Assembly (NCBI GenBank): GCA_022828595.1
Contig: JAKGHH010000002.1
Location: 103,785,254 to 103,849,253, forward strand
Origin: Nelumbo lutea
Lineage: Eukaryota > Streptophyta > Magnoliopsida > Proteales > Nelumbonaceae
Reading direction: 5' to 3'
Length of the DNA stretch: 64,000 bases
Numbering within the stretch: the stretch's first letter is position 1; each line of letters starts with the position of its first letter. The notes beneath the pieces were generated by a model. The model saw only the letters and a list, made by a program, of their open reading frames with translations. It did not search any database and was not told the origin of the DNA. Position numbers and translations under genes: made by a program. Below are positions 32,775 to 45,495 of the stretch, piece after piece.

Positions 32775-35491
32775 TCATTGTATTTTCACATCTGGGACAT
32801 GAGATATCTTAGGCCAATCTTTACCCTTACCGGTTGCGCATCTTTTCTTTAACTTGGGACATTTTTGAATCCGTAGAATCTGTAGCTCTGTCAGACGCGC
32901 ATACCTTGAGGTAGTGATGATAGATTACGACAATCTTCAATAAAAAGTTTCCGAAGGGATTTGAGGTCTCCAAGCTCCTCTGGCAGCTCCACCAATTGGG
33001 GCAGATGCCTAATCCTCGAAACTTTTAGGGCAGAAAGACCTCCGATGCCCTCCAACGAATGAAAGATTGGACAAGACTCAATTTGTAGCTCTTCAAGATC
33101 GGCATTCGGATAGAAATCAAGCCTTCCATCGCTTCCGAAGGAAAAGACTCTAGGTCTGAGCACCAGCTAATTGTCAATGATGTGGTGGTTGCATGAGTAG
33201 TGGGAAGGAAAGTGTTGAAAAGAAGAAGAAGAAGAGGATGACGAGTCTGTAGTTGATGATGATGATGATGTCAACATTAATGGGATGGGGATGGGGCTGG
33301 GGTTTTATCTTTCTTCGTCTTTTTCTTCAGAATTAACTCCAATGTCTTAGCATAAATTCTAGATAATTCCACTCTTTCACGTGCCGGCCAACCCCAAGGA
33401 ATACTTTACAATTTAGGAACACGCACTATGGTCCAGCGACAGGGAAGGTGACGGAACAGTACTACTGATAATGAGTTATGTGGCTCTTCTTTTTCTTCTA
33501 CCACTACTTCCTGATCACCGTCTAATATTTCCATTACTACTGACCAACTCTCCAATTTAGGCATGAACCTGAGGTAGAGTTCCTTTAAGGATGGGAAGAA
33601 TCCATCTCCTTTTCTCAATTTACATGTAATGCTCTTGAGGGCTTCCAATCTATATAGGCTTAGAACTTCAAGGGAAGGGAGCGGACCTGAGAAGTCAAGA
33701 GATTCGCATCTTCGACAATCCACTAAATGAATTCTCACTAGATTTGGGAGCAACGAGGATTTAATCATCCAAGAAGCAAATTTCATCCCTCCATACCCTT
33801 TTAGCTTCAACTCCTTCAGACTTGGATGTGGCTGCAGTCCTTCCAACGCATCATCATCATTATCCCCTTCCCCTCCATATTCTAATGTCAAGGATCGAAG
33901 GTGTGGCTTCTCCTTCAAGTTTGCTTCCTTGCCATCTCTCATTTGTTCAGCTCTCCAAATAGTTAAATCACCGCTGGGGTTCAGGCCATGCAACTCCCTC
34001 ATGACATGTTCCCCTGCTGCTATTGTCAAATTGATTATCATAAGCTTTCTCAATCTTCCCAAATTTTGCGGCAAATTTTCAAATGGACCACAACTATTAA
34101 GATTTAGAGTGTGCAAATTCTCTAGTTTTGTAATAGAAGCAGGGAGTGCTTTGATTCCCTTGTTCCCAGAGAGGTCAACATGCCTTAGGCTCTTCATATT
34201 TCCAATATTTGCTGGCAATTTTTCAATACCACCACAATTTTTAAGTTTCATGGTCTGCAAATTTTGGAGCTTAGTAATTGATGTAGGGAGTGTCTTAATT
34301 TCTCTATTGAGAGAGAGGTCAAGGTACCTTAAGTGCTTCAATTCACCTATGCTACTTATTTGCAACTTCTCAATACTTGTACCATGTAAGTATAACACAC
34401 GTAAGCAAGCACAACAATTCACTATTCTTTCAATTGGCAATCTCATCCCAGAATAATATCCATGGGGCAAGAGTAGAGTCCGCATCTTATTAGCAAGTTT
34501 CAATTGTGACCAGGATTCAATGCTGTTAGTGCTATGATATCCTACATTCTCAGGAAACGCCACGTATCGAACTCCTTCCGGAATAGTTATAGTAGGTGGT
34601 TGAGCTCCCTTCTCTATCCGAAAACACTCGACCCCTGCGACTGATTGAGCAAGTTCATGCACGAGGTCGTGCATTTTGCAACTTACTATGTTTCCCTCTT
34701 CATCTTCTTTTGCTTCCTGAAACATGCATCTCCACAGTAGATCGTTGAAATACTCCTCACCAATTTCCTCCACCCTCCTCCTCTGAAAACAGTCGACCCC
34801 TTCGTAAGATCCAATGGGCAAGTGTGGTCTTCCCCAGTCCCCCAATTCCAACTATGGGAATGATGCCCACATTCTGATCAGCTGGATGATGATGATGATG
34901 AACACCATCACCACCACCCAAGTTGGAGTCGGGTGGTCCCTTTAATAAAAGCTCTACAGTCTTCTTTTTATCTTGGTCTCGTCCGATAACAGTCGATTCA
35001 CGTATGAAGGAGTGAGTTTGCTCCCTCTTTATCTTGGCAAATGGCCTGGTATCATGTAACCTCTCTCTAAAATGGAATCTGGACATATCTGATGCAATCA
35101 CATCAAGATTCTCCCTGATCTCTTTTATTCTATGACCCATCTTAAGGCAGAATGCAACAGGATTTGAACGAGAAAAGAAGTTTTTTACCTCCTTTCTTTT
35201 GCTGCCATGGATCTCCACTTGCCTTCGCAAAGCTTCAGTTTCAAATTCATCTACCACGTCATCTGCATCATAAACAGCGTCCTTGAGCCTTCTCAGCCAA
35301 TCTTTCACGGCATCGTTGTTGGCTTGCTGTTCCTCTGCATCCAGAAGCACAACTTTGATCGCCGATAGCTTGTTTTTCAGCTTTTCAACATCCTTTCTGA
35401 CATTTGATGCCAGACCAATCTCTTGAATAGCTTGGGAGGCCAAGCTCGCCACTATGTTTCCAACAAAGTCAAAAAGCACAGCTTCTGCCAT
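32775..35491 (-). pseudogene. CC-NBS-LRR disease-resistance gene relic with NB-ARC deletion
   Basis: Intracellular immune-receptor type. The start MAEAVLFDFVGNIVASLASQ is typical of this class. Residues 1-100 form the Rx_N coiled-coil domain, with WLRRLKDAVYDADDVVDEFE carrying the EDVID-like region. The linker contains GGGDGVHHHHH. The P-loop GIGGLGKTTLA is at residues 215-225. There the protein breaks: about 30 bp further on the sequence resumes in another frame at VEEIGEEYFNDLLWRCMFQ and the MHD region CKMHDLVHELAQSV. Kinase-2, RNBS and GLPL motifs (roughly 230 residues) are therefore deleted. LRRs follow (34,400-33,400), then a 240-bp stretch without LRR coding and more LRRs (33,163-32,891). 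A further one-base shift near 32,900 separates LPQGMR from the conserved end LTELQIL...DWPKISHVPD, stop at 32,775. It could still give a 244-residue CC-P-loop peptide. Confidence 0.85.
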
Positions 35492-36211
35492 ATTTTGCCA
35501 AAGAGAAAACAGACTAGAGCAAGCGGTCACAACGTTCCACTCACTGATCAGAGCATATAACACCTTGGGATGGCACCAGTCAAGAAGACACGGCGAATGG
35601 TTCTCCAGTTGTGGACTTAATTATGGATCATTCAACCAAACCCATGTCCAAGGGCAATAGTGTAAAGAAGCACTTGGAATAGAATAATAAACTCAAAGAC
35701 TTGGAGAGCTGGAGATGATGACGCTGCCGACAGTTTCAGCATCTTTGAATTTTGCACAAACACAGCATTCGGGAGGACTTTGTGGCCTCAGATTTAGTCT
35801 CTAGTCTTTTCTTTGCTTTTCAGGCTGCTGGAATGCAATTATAATGTTAGGAAAACATTAAAAATTAGGAAATATTTGTAGTTGATGTAAACATTAAAAA
35901 TTAGGAAAAACAAAGTCTAAGGCACATATTACTATATTACGATTGTTTATTATTGTTTAATATACGTAAACTAGTGTCATTAGTGCCATTAGACACTACA
36001 TTAGCAAATGTCCAATTTTTCAAAATAAGGTTAAAATCAATTTAAACAATTAAACTTAAATCAGTCCATTCAAATAGGAATTTGGTTTACTAGACTCAAC
36101 ACAATTATATAGTTGCAACGATTTTACCACACTTGATATCAAGAATGGATTCATGCAAAAATACAACAGTAATGGAACCCATTAATGCAGACCGGACTAA
36201 GTTATAAAGAA
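35492..36211. other. Upstream flank of the NBS-LRR relic
   Basis: AT-rich intergenic DNA. An upstream in-frame ATG at 35,563 would add 24 residues not typical of the family, so 35,491 is preferred as the start. No confident promoter element can be called. Confidence 0.4.
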
Positions 36212-37975
36212 AAGGGCCACTATAACACCAGTGAGGTCAAGCCTTTTAATCCCAAATAAATTCCTAACTTGAGGCCCAGGAATGGGTTCGGGCCTTCCCG
36301 TCTTGTTATATGCAATATATTTCAAGGGTAGGGTTATAGGGACATATTATAGTTGGGGCCCAAATATTATAGTCGGGGACCAATATTTTTTATCCTTAGA
36401 TATCCAAAAGATGGCTTGTCATAGACCCTCAGTTGTGTTATGACTATTAGTCATAAGTAAAAGGCCTTTTAACTGTGGTCATAATAGATTTCTAAAAAGT
36501 ATGGACAGGCCTAATGCAGATTTCTGATTTCCATTAGACCTATACCTATGCAAAATGACAAAATGTCAAAATACCCTATTTTATACATTAATACCTGCCT
36601 GTAAATTGGCATTAATTCCAAGCTGACACCCACCCCAACTGTATTTGGATCTAAAAATTCTGACCCTGTGCTGAATAGTCATTTTCCGAAAAAGAAAATG
36701 TATGGGCCCATTGGCATTCACTTGGAGAGCTTGCCTTTCTACAAGTTTGAATTCACACCAAATCCCAAGGTTGTATCTGGCTTCTCAAACACAATGCCTA
36801 AATGAACCAAGAATTAACTTTAGGCAAAATGGTGCATTCTATGGAAAATGTTGTAAGATAATATGAAGGTGAATGAATTATAATAAGGCAGAATGTGACA
36901 GGGATATCTTTAATGTTGTTAAAGACTTTGATGATAAGTACATATTGTGTAACATGAACTATTGAAAAATAATTAGACTATGTGATGTCTTTAATATGAT
37001 TGCTTGGAATTTTGATTTAATATACAATAAATATTGCAATGTATTTGGAATATTAGTTCTAACATTTTATCTTTTATCCCTTAGAAAGAGAGCAATCTTG
37101 AAGTAAAAGACTACAAACCAATTAGTGTTTTAGAGGGTGCCTATGGTTTTTGATTTGCTCGATTTGCTCCTGTCATTGCTAGAAAGATGAGCTGGGTTAG
37201 GTCGCTTAAGCTATTTCTACAAGGGAGATGGTGTTAGAGTGCCCAGGTTGTGGACCCAGGCGTGAGGGCCCAACCGTCAAGTTAGTGTCGAGTCAGGAGA
37301 TCTAGTTGAAAGTAGAAAGCAAAGAGCAGAGTAAGAGTTTAATGGCTAATAGAGCGTGTACCATTTGAGGGTGAGGGACTGCCCTTAAGCAAGCTCTGGG
37401 AAGCGATTAGAACATCTCCAAGATTCTTGGTGTGAACGGTCCTCAACTCCCGGATCTTAGGGACACTTGAGGACAGTCACTTAGTCAAAGGTAAGTGCTG
37501 CTAAATGAGTGGCGTGCCCCTAAGCATATCAAAGGTATTAAGTGGTCTGCTTGGTACAAAATGAGTGAGTAATGTAGGTCAGCTATTATGAGATCGAGGA
37601 ACTTGTCAGATGCTTGTGCTGTATAAATGCTCTAAGGTGACAATTGATGTTGTAGCTCGGTCTTCACCGAACTGTCTCCAACTAAGCTCCGATACTCCAT
37701 TGTAACATGAATCCTTCCTGTTGGCGAGCAAGTTCCAACCTGATGCTAGTTAAAGTCCCAAGGTGATCTGTGGTTGCACTGGATGCCAACGTGGCGATGG
37801 GTGGCTAGTGAGCCAATTTTATCAATCATTAGTTTTAGTAGACAGAATTAAAGAGTAATTGGTGATGAAATCATTGAAAACCAATATTCTTTCATTAGAA
37901 ATATACAAATTACTAATGGTAAACAAATGTGTAGACCAAGGCTGATAATACAACTTTATTTAGATAAGGGCCACT
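36212..37975. repeat. Tandem duplication, unit 1 (1,764 bp, non-coding)
   Basis: It starts AAGGGCCACTATAACACCAG and ends CAACTTTATTTAGAT. The whole stretch is repeated directly at 37,976-39,814, with scattered substitutions and a few small indels. No long open frame is kept in both units. A TATA-like GTATAAATGC lies near 37,620. The family is not recognised: it could be a remnant of a low-copy mobile element or ordinary intergenic DNA. Confidence 0.85.
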
Positions 37976-39814
37976 ATAACACCAGCGGGGTCAAGCCTTT
38001 TAAACCCAAATAAATTCCTAAGTTGAGGCCCAGGAATGGGTTTGGACCTTCCCGTCTTGTTATATGTAATATATTTCAAGGATAGGGTTATAGGGACATA
38101 TTATAGTTGGGGCACAAATAAGAGGGACCAATATTTTTTATCCTTAGCTATCCAAAAGATGGCTTGTCATAGACCCCCAGTTGGGTTACGACTACTAGTC
38201 ATAAGTAAAAGGCCTTTCAACTGTGGTCATAATAGATTTCTACAAAAACAAAAGAAATGGAGAAGTACAAACAGTCTTAATGCAAATTTCTGATTTCCAC
38301 TACCAACCTATAAATATTCAAAAATGTCAAAATGTCAAAATCCCCCACTCTATACACTAGTGCCCGCCCGTGAATTGGCATCAATTCTGAGCTGGCATCC
38401 ACCCCAACTATACTTTGAGCCTAAAAATTCTGACCCTAGGCTGAATAGTCATTCTCCAAAAAAGAGAATAGTGACATGAGATTAAAGCAAGTCCAGATCT
38501 GCTATATATGGGCCCATTGGCATTCACTTGGAGAGCTTGCCTTTCTACAAGTTTGAATTCACACCAAATCCCAAGGTTGTGTCAGGCTTCTGAAATAATA
38601 TGCCTAAATGAACCAAGAATTAACTTTAGGCAAAATGGTGCATTCTATGGAAAATGTTGTAAGATAACATGAAGGTGAATGAATTATAATAAAGCAAAAT
38701 GTGACATTGATATCTTTAGTGTTGTTAAAGACTGATGATAACTACATTTTGTGTAATATGAACCATTGAAAAATAATTAGACTATGTGATGTCGTTAATA
38801 TGATTAGTTGAAACTTTGATTTAATATACAACAAATATTGCAATGTAATTGGAATATTAGCTCTAACATTTTAGTTGTTATCCCTTAGAAAGAGAGCAAT
38901 CATGAAGTAAAAGACTACAAACCAATTAGTCTTTTAGAGAGTGCCTATGGTTTTTGATTTGATCGATTTGCTCTTGTCCTTGCTGGAAAGATGAGTTGGG
39001 TGAGGTCGCTTAAGCTATTTCTACAAGGGAGATGGTGTCAGAGTGCCCGAGTTGTGGACTCAGGCGTGAGGGCTCCAACCGTCAAGTTAGTACCGAGTTA
39101 GTTGAGTTGAAAGTAGAAAGCAAAGAGCAAAGTAAGAGTTTAATGGTTAATAGAGAGTGTACGATTTGAGGGTGAGGGACTGGCCTTAAACAGGCTCTAG
39201 GGAGAGATCAAAATGTCTCCAAGATTCTTGGAGTTAATGGTCCTCGACCCCCGGATCTTAGGGACACTCGAGGACGGTCATTGAGTCGACCACTTTCCTT
39301 TTTCCAAAGAAATAGGGGAGACTTTTGTAACTGCTGCTAAATGTGTGGTGTGCCCCCCCATGCATATCAAAGGTATTAAATGGTCCGCTTGGTACAAAAT
39401 GAGCAAGTGATGTAGGTCAGCTATCATGAGATCGGGGAATTTGTCTGATGCCTGTGCTGTATAAATGCTCTAAGGTGATAATTAATGTTGTAGCTTGGTC
39501 TTCACCGAGCTGTTTCCAATTGAACTCAGGTACTCTAATGTGACATGAATCCATCCTATTGGCGAGCAAGTTACGACCTGGTGCTACTTAAAGTCCCAAG
39601 GTGATCCGAGGTCGCACTGGATGCCAACGTGTCATTGAATGACTGGCGAGCCAATTTTATCCATCATTAGTTTTAGTAGAGAGAATTAAAGAGTAATTGG
39701 TGATGAAATCTTTGAAAACCAATATTCTTTCATTAGAAATATACAAATTACTGATAGCATCCTATTGGTAAAAAAATGTGTAGACCAAGGCTGATAATAC
39801 AACTTTATTTAGAA
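37976..39814. repeat. Tandem duplication, unit 2 (1,839 bp, non-coding)
   Basis: Direct copy of 36,212-37,975. It carries extra bases relative to unit 1, for example about 35 bp near 38,465-38,505 and about 45 bp near 39,285-39,335. It ends TTTATTTAGA before unrelated sequence. Confidence 0.85.
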
Positions 39815-42414
39815 AAGGCATATGGTAGAGAGTAGACTAGTACTACTTAAGCAACATTCTAAAGTGTGTTTTGCACAAAAAGGGGGGAAAAGAACAAGAG
39901 AACTAGCATAACTAGAGGGAGCCCATTGATTGCATTCAAATGCATGGGGGAGAGATGTTTTCCATCCAGTTCCTAGCCAATATTAGCCAAGTAATACGTA
40001 ATAAGTTGGTTTGCTTTTGTGTAAATGTGTTTGACATGTATGCTATTATTTTCTTCCTACTGTAGGTACATAGTGGTCACTATGACCATCAATATACAGA
40101 AGGTGTCAAACCAACACTACATGAACGCCTATGATGAATCCATAACCCATCGCACGTTTACGATAAGTTCATCGCAGATCTGCACTAAACCTTAGACATA
40201 CATAAACTTGTAATAAAACTTAGATACACACAAATCTGTGATGATCTATAAAGACATGCATGGATTCGAGATGAACTTCGAACACGTGTAGAGTTGCCAT
40301 GAAACTGAGACCGTTATAGAACCGTGGAATCACAGTAGATCGGGAATAAATGTTGGTTACACGTGTGCTTTTAAATTATGCATGTGAGTTTATCCAAAGG
40401 GATTGGATTCTCTAATAATGATCTGCTAATACTCACACAAAAGGAAATATCTCCCTTCCTAATAGAAAAGATCATCTTTCTAAATAGGAAAGAACTTCTT
40501 CCTTAATAACATTAACTTTCTTTCTATAAAAGTAGGAGAGAAATTCTTCCCCAGGGACAACATAATACAATCTTGACCTAGGATTTCTAAGAGAGAAACA
40601 ACTCCCTTCTCTCATCTCTTCCCCACATTCTCTCTCTTTCCCGCCACCATCTCCAGACCTTCGAAGACTGACCAACCTCTGCCTTACCATGGTGCTTGCA
40701 TTATAATCTCTGGTTACCATCTCTGATCTTCGAGAATTTCATTGGGTGAGAGCTAAGGATGGTGGTTGAAGGAAAGGATTTGCAGAGATTAATAGGGACC
40801 TTGTTCCAACCTCCTATTTTCCGTTGTAATCAAGACGACAAGCTAGTGTGGTCTCCTATCACCACTTCCCACGATTGACTCCAATCATGACAAGGCATCC
40901 GTCTACCTTCATCTTCATTGGGCATCATTAGACAACGATCACAGGATTGTCGCCATCATACCCCAACTCAACAACCAAGAGCCTCCGACCTCATGTGGTA
41001 ACCATTATTGAGAACTCTAGAGACACCAGATCCGATATAGAAACATAGTTTAGTAGGAGTTCCCCAAAACTCTTAGACAACAGCAACAAAGTTCACGATA
41101 GTGGGAGTCTTCCTGAACACTTTTCCCATCCCCTAGTTTGTTCTTTCCTCACCACCACTGCCACTACCAGATTCATCTCTTTGGTCCCATCTGAATACAA
41201 AGCACCGTCTCACTTCTAGAACCCTTCCCACCCTTATCACAATCTCTCTCTCTATTTTTTTCCCTTTCTTCTTCTTCTTCTTCTTCTTCGATCATTTCTT
41301 TCCCTGCTACCTGCCTCAACAAATGGAGAGGCATAGCTTTGTCGTCATGGAAGGGAACATTAGAAGTCTGATGCTGATGCATGGTTTGTTGCTGAATGAA
41401 TTCCACCATTTTCTTGTCTGTACGATTATCATGCATCCTCTCTCTATTTTCTTCTCTTAATTTATTTTTAATCATAAATCTACTTCTCTATTTTTCTACA
41501 TTTTGATTTTTGTCTCAGGAAGCTGCTAGATTATCTGGTGATCATTTTTTTATGCTGATTTTTTTCTCTTCTTTTGAGAATCTCTGTTATGGCGTACCTG
41601 TCTTGCCTTCTGTGGTATTTGTAGCTAAATTGTATTGCCGATATCTTAGATCCACTTCTTTGTTTTTCTTTGTTTTTAAGTTTACCTCTGGAAGTTGTTG
41701 GATTTCTTTGTGATCGACGTTTTGATCTGAGTATCATCGCCATGTTTTCTTTTTATCTTCAATCTCTTGAATTTAGATACGTCATAGTGCTTTAAGGGGG
41801 GAGGGGGGCCTTTTCCCTGCCCTCGAATCTTGTGGCCTCTTTTTTCTTCTTTCACGGAAGTTGGCGTTGCCGAAGCCTATCCCTATCGTGCTTTTATTTG
41901 GATTCGAGATATCACATTCTTGTAGCATCATTCTCATTCGAAAACAATTTGAGGTCAACCCAATCCAAAGCCATCCCATGTCGTAGTTGATATATGCGGA
42001 ACCCCCCCGAATTCGGTGGTATCTTAATCAGATCTGTTATTTTCACTTTTTGTATATATTGTTTATTTTGTTTGCGGGATTCTTTGTTCTTGGCCGATGC
42101 CGTTTGAGCGATTTCCAGTTCATCATCAATAGACGCAGTGCTTCAAATCAAGGAGTTAAAAAGGTAGTCTTGAATTTTCATAGGGGACGAAAATCATCTT
42201 CGACTCCAAAGGGTCACACATGCGATGGTCATGAATTTTCATCCAATTCCAATTCATTCTTGTTTTCTTCAACTCCAAAGTACACACATTCGACACTCTA
42301 AACTCGCATCGATATATTTTCATGTTCTCTACTGCAACTTTGCTATCGATAGGCCTTTTAATTTTACCTTACTACAAAAAAAAAGAGCATATCATTAAGT
42401 TTAATTTCATGTCC
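39815..42414. other. Unassigned region without a recognisable gene
   Basis: Small open frames at 40,472-40,720, 41,173-41,475 and 41,987-42,301 show no family I recognise. Pyrimidine-rich tracts occur at 41,225-41,290, including a (TTC)n run, and at 41,500-41,700. It may include untranslated or intronic sequence of a gene, but nothing supports a call. Confidence 0.4.
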
Positions 42415-43032
42415 CTGAGATGTAGATTGGCCTATGGAGCAGTCGAATGCATTTCTTGGCATGTTTCTTGATTGTGTAGAAAGTAAATTGGGAATAACTT
42501 TTTGTGCATTTCCCACAAATGGTACCAGCCTGATGTTGTCTGATTCAAGGTGTCCCAAACCAAGATCACAGTCAAATAATCCTGCCAACTGGCGAAGTCG
42601 AGGTGGAAGGACGAAGCTGCGGACCAAGGGCTGAAACAAGAATATGGTCAGAGGCCCGAGGAGTTGTTCCCAGGGTAGGTACTCCAACACTCAAGTTAGT
42701 CAAGGATAGTTGGTGGTCGGGCCAAGCAACTGAGAGAAATGTGCTGGTCTGAGCAAAGGCATAATAACATTATGGATGCTGAAGAGTCAAAATTCCCTTA
42801 CCTTGGGCGGGGATTGTCTATTTATAATCGAGGATCCGTGTCCTATTCGGATGAGACTTCTAAGGTTGTCGGGATGAGGTCATCCACTGAGGTCATCAGC
42901 ATATGTCTTGATCCCCGCCAGAGCCATCCTCCTTATCTGTACGGGGTTCTCCTTCCTTGGTCGCGTTTATCCATCTTATGTGGTGCTGATGTGGCTGAAG
43001 TGATATGGCAGCTACGGAAGGGACACAAAACA
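42415..43032 (-). mobile_element. Tat-lineage 5' LTR with leader, isolated fragment
   Basis: 42,415-42,720 aligns with 31,760-32,064 of Tat2. It holds the gag leader (42,415-42,506), the decayed primer region (about 42,507-42,526, TGGTACCATTTGTGGG) and the LTR from 42,531. The LTR probably extends to about 43,032 (TGTTTTGTGTCC on the minus strand), though that border is uncertain. The rest of the element is absent. Confidence 0.6.
42828..42836 (-). promoter_or_regulatory. TATA box of the Tat LTR fragment
   Basis: TATAAATAG on the minus strand, about 300 bp before the LTR 3' edge at 42,531. This is a usual place for an LTR promoter. Confidence 0.5.
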
Positions 43033-44118
43033 CCCAGGGCCAGTTCAACCATAACCCAAACAATTTCTCTTTTCCAAAAGGAAATGACTTCATTCATATA
43101 TCAATATCATTATTGGAAGACTTTATGTTGCCTCATGTTCGACTAAGTGATTATACTTACATGGCATTGTATACTAGATTGTGGGTAGTACAATTTGAGG
43201 TTGTACTAATATGATTTACTAAAATATCATCAAAAACGCTCATAAGGCTTTTGACCTTCTCTTGTATATATGGCGCTCATGCTCCACTCAGTAGTCCAGT
43301 TATTGTTTATGGTATTTACAATGCCTTTTGAGTCAGAAAAACCAAAAAGTGACTAGATATCTAGCAAAATTGCCCTCCTCAAACCATCAACCAGTGTGCA
43401 CCATTCTGTGTGAACATTTCCAGAGATTTTAATTCTTTTACTTGCTGCAAACAAAGTAACATTTGGTCTTGTTAGGATGATAAAACCTGTTGCTGCTTGG
43501 TTTGTTTCAACCCGTCCACATATAATAGATATTTAGTTATAATCCTTGTGCTTGGTCATTGCTTTGCTTTTTTCTCTAGTTAGGTCTCTTGGGGTATTTA
43601 TAAATAATAGTTTTTTTCTCTAGTTAGTTATAATCTTCTATTTTCTGAAAACTATATAACAGTTTTTTATCTCTTTTGACAAGTCAACCAACTTGTTTGT
43701 AACCCGGGGCAGCATTTTTTAACCCAACCCGCCCAACCCACCCATTTATTAGTAGGTTGGGATGTAATTTTTAATATTGGATTCTTAGCGGGTGGGTCAA
43801 CCCAATAACAAAATTTTAAATGCTTTGGGTAGGTTGGGTCATGTGTGTCCAACGGATATCCATCAATTAAGGATTCTAGTTTTTCATCATTTGTTTATAT
43901 CTTGGAGAGAAATCTCGACAATTTTTCTTACTTTACGAATGGTAAGTCTCCTCCTCTACAACTCTAAAATCTGAGGGTGACAAGTCTCCTCCTCCTCTAC
44001 AACTTTCAGATCTAAGGGTGATAAGTCTCCTTCTCTACATATTTGAGATATGAAGGCAAAAAGCCTCATCCTCTACTAATCTCTCTCTTTGGACCAGAAC
44101 CCTAATCTATTGGCAGTT
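43033..44118. other. Intergenic, AACCC-rich tract
   Basis: No gene recognised. 43,720-43,850 contains clusters of AACCC/GGGTT words in both orientations (AACCCAACCCGCCCAACCC, then GGGTAGGTTGGGTC), a composition often seen near the ends of plant hAT-type elements. No paired terminal repeats were found here. Confidence 0.35.
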
Positions 44119-44794
44119 AAAGGTGTAAAATGGGTCATGGGCATGCACTTTTGTGCGGGCCTTGCCTTGCTGACCCACGAGCTGTCCCAGGCTATGCCCC
44201 CCTAGGGATAACTTGGGGGGTTGACCCGACAGGTCCCACGGCCTAGGCCCATGTCGTGTCGTGGGCTGGGCTGGCCCATGGGCCAAGCCTTGGGCCAGGT
44301 TGGGTCATGCATCAGGCCAAAGCTATTTATTTAAAAAATTGACAAAAAAACTTCAAATTTTAATTTTATAAGAATTTTGATGTATAAAATTTATTATATA
44401 TATAATAAATAAATAAATCAGTATAATAAAATTAAAAAATATTTATTTTATTATATTATATACTATATGTTATTATATAATTATATTTTATATAATGTTA
44501 TATAAATATAATATAAATATAATATATATAATATAAAAATAATATATATGGGTTATGTCGGGCCATGCTGGGATGGGCTATAGGTTGGGTTGTGCTGGCA
44601 TGAGGGCTGCTGGCAGCACGGCCCGCTCGATCGTGCCATATTAGCTTGGCCCATGGACCAAAAATCCCAGGCCAGCACGACCCACACAATTGTGCCAGGC
44701 TTGGCATGGCCTATGGACCGCCATGTTGGGCCAGTTCAAATTCGTGTCAGGCATTGCTGAGTCACAGCCAACATGACCTATTTTACACCTCTAA
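44119..44794. mobile_element. hAT-like non-autonomous DNA transposon (about 676 bp)
   Basis: The left end AAAGGTGTAAAATGGGTCATG is mirrored at the right by CATGACCTATTTTACACCTCTAA, an inverted repeat of about 20 bp with few mismatches. The flanks TGGCAGTT (44,111-44,118) and TGGTAGTA (44,795-44,802) agree at six of eight positions, which fits an aged 8-bp hAT target duplication. The interior has GGGCC-rich arms around an AT-rich core (44,330-44,550). No transposase is encoded. Confidence 0.6.
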
Positions 44795-44802
44795 TGGTAG
44801 TA

Positions 44803-45489
44803 GTATCATTTCGAAAGAAGATCGAATGCTAGAGGAAGAGAAACCATCATTTGAGTTAGGGTTTTTTCTTGGATTGGCTCCATTCAACTTTTTTTTTGTG
44901 GGGTGGTGGTGAAGAGGATCATTAGAATCTGGAATCAATAGTATTAAGGTCTGTGTGCAATGGGGCTACTATTATTGTTTGTTAGATATCTAAACAACAA
45001 GTATCCTTATATGAGCTGAGAGGCATTGGCCCGGTTTTTCTACAAATTTTTGTAATGTTTCCGGTAGCTATTTATATTGTCTGTAATTTCTATTATATTT
45101 CTTCACTCTCTATGTTTTCCTATGATTTTTATATCATTCTCAAGTTTTTGTTCTTTTTTTTTTGCAATTTCTAGGTTTTCTTTTTTTTTTTTTTGTAAGT
45201 TGTGTTATTTTTCTTCATTCTCTATGTTTTTCTATCATTTTTATTATATAGTTATGCAATTTCTGTTTTTTTGTAATTTTTTGTTTTTTCAATTTTTATG
45301 TAATTTATATTAATTTTATGCATTTTTTTTGTTTTTGTTTAATTTCTATTTTATTTCTTGTAATTTTTTTTTATTTTTGTGTAATTTTCATTATTTTATC
45401 TAAATGAGTTGGGTTGGATTCATGTTGATTTGGGTTGAACACAACCCATTTAATTCTATCTAATTGGGTCATTAATGGGTTGGTGGGTG
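44803..45489. other. T-rich intergenic DNA flanking element C
   Basis: 45,080-45,390 is strongly T-rich with TTTTT runs. The open frame of Phe and Ser residues over it is compositional. GGGTT words near 45,410-45,495 continue on the other side of element C (55,029-55,085). Confidence 0.4.
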
Positions 45490-45495
45490 ATGGGT
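45490..45495. repeat. Target-site duplication of element C, left
   Basis: ATGGGT, repeated at 55,023-55,028. The duplication is 5 or 6 bp, depending on where the LTR edge is drawn. Confidence 0.7.

Noticed and set aside
41173..41475. Acidic/basic open frame as a small gene
   Set aside because: The charged stretch comes from a (TTC)n run on the plus strand. No start context or family supports it.
45077..45313. Phe/Ser-rich open frame resembling a membrane protein
   Set aside because: The DNA is simply T-rich; no conserved feature or gene context.
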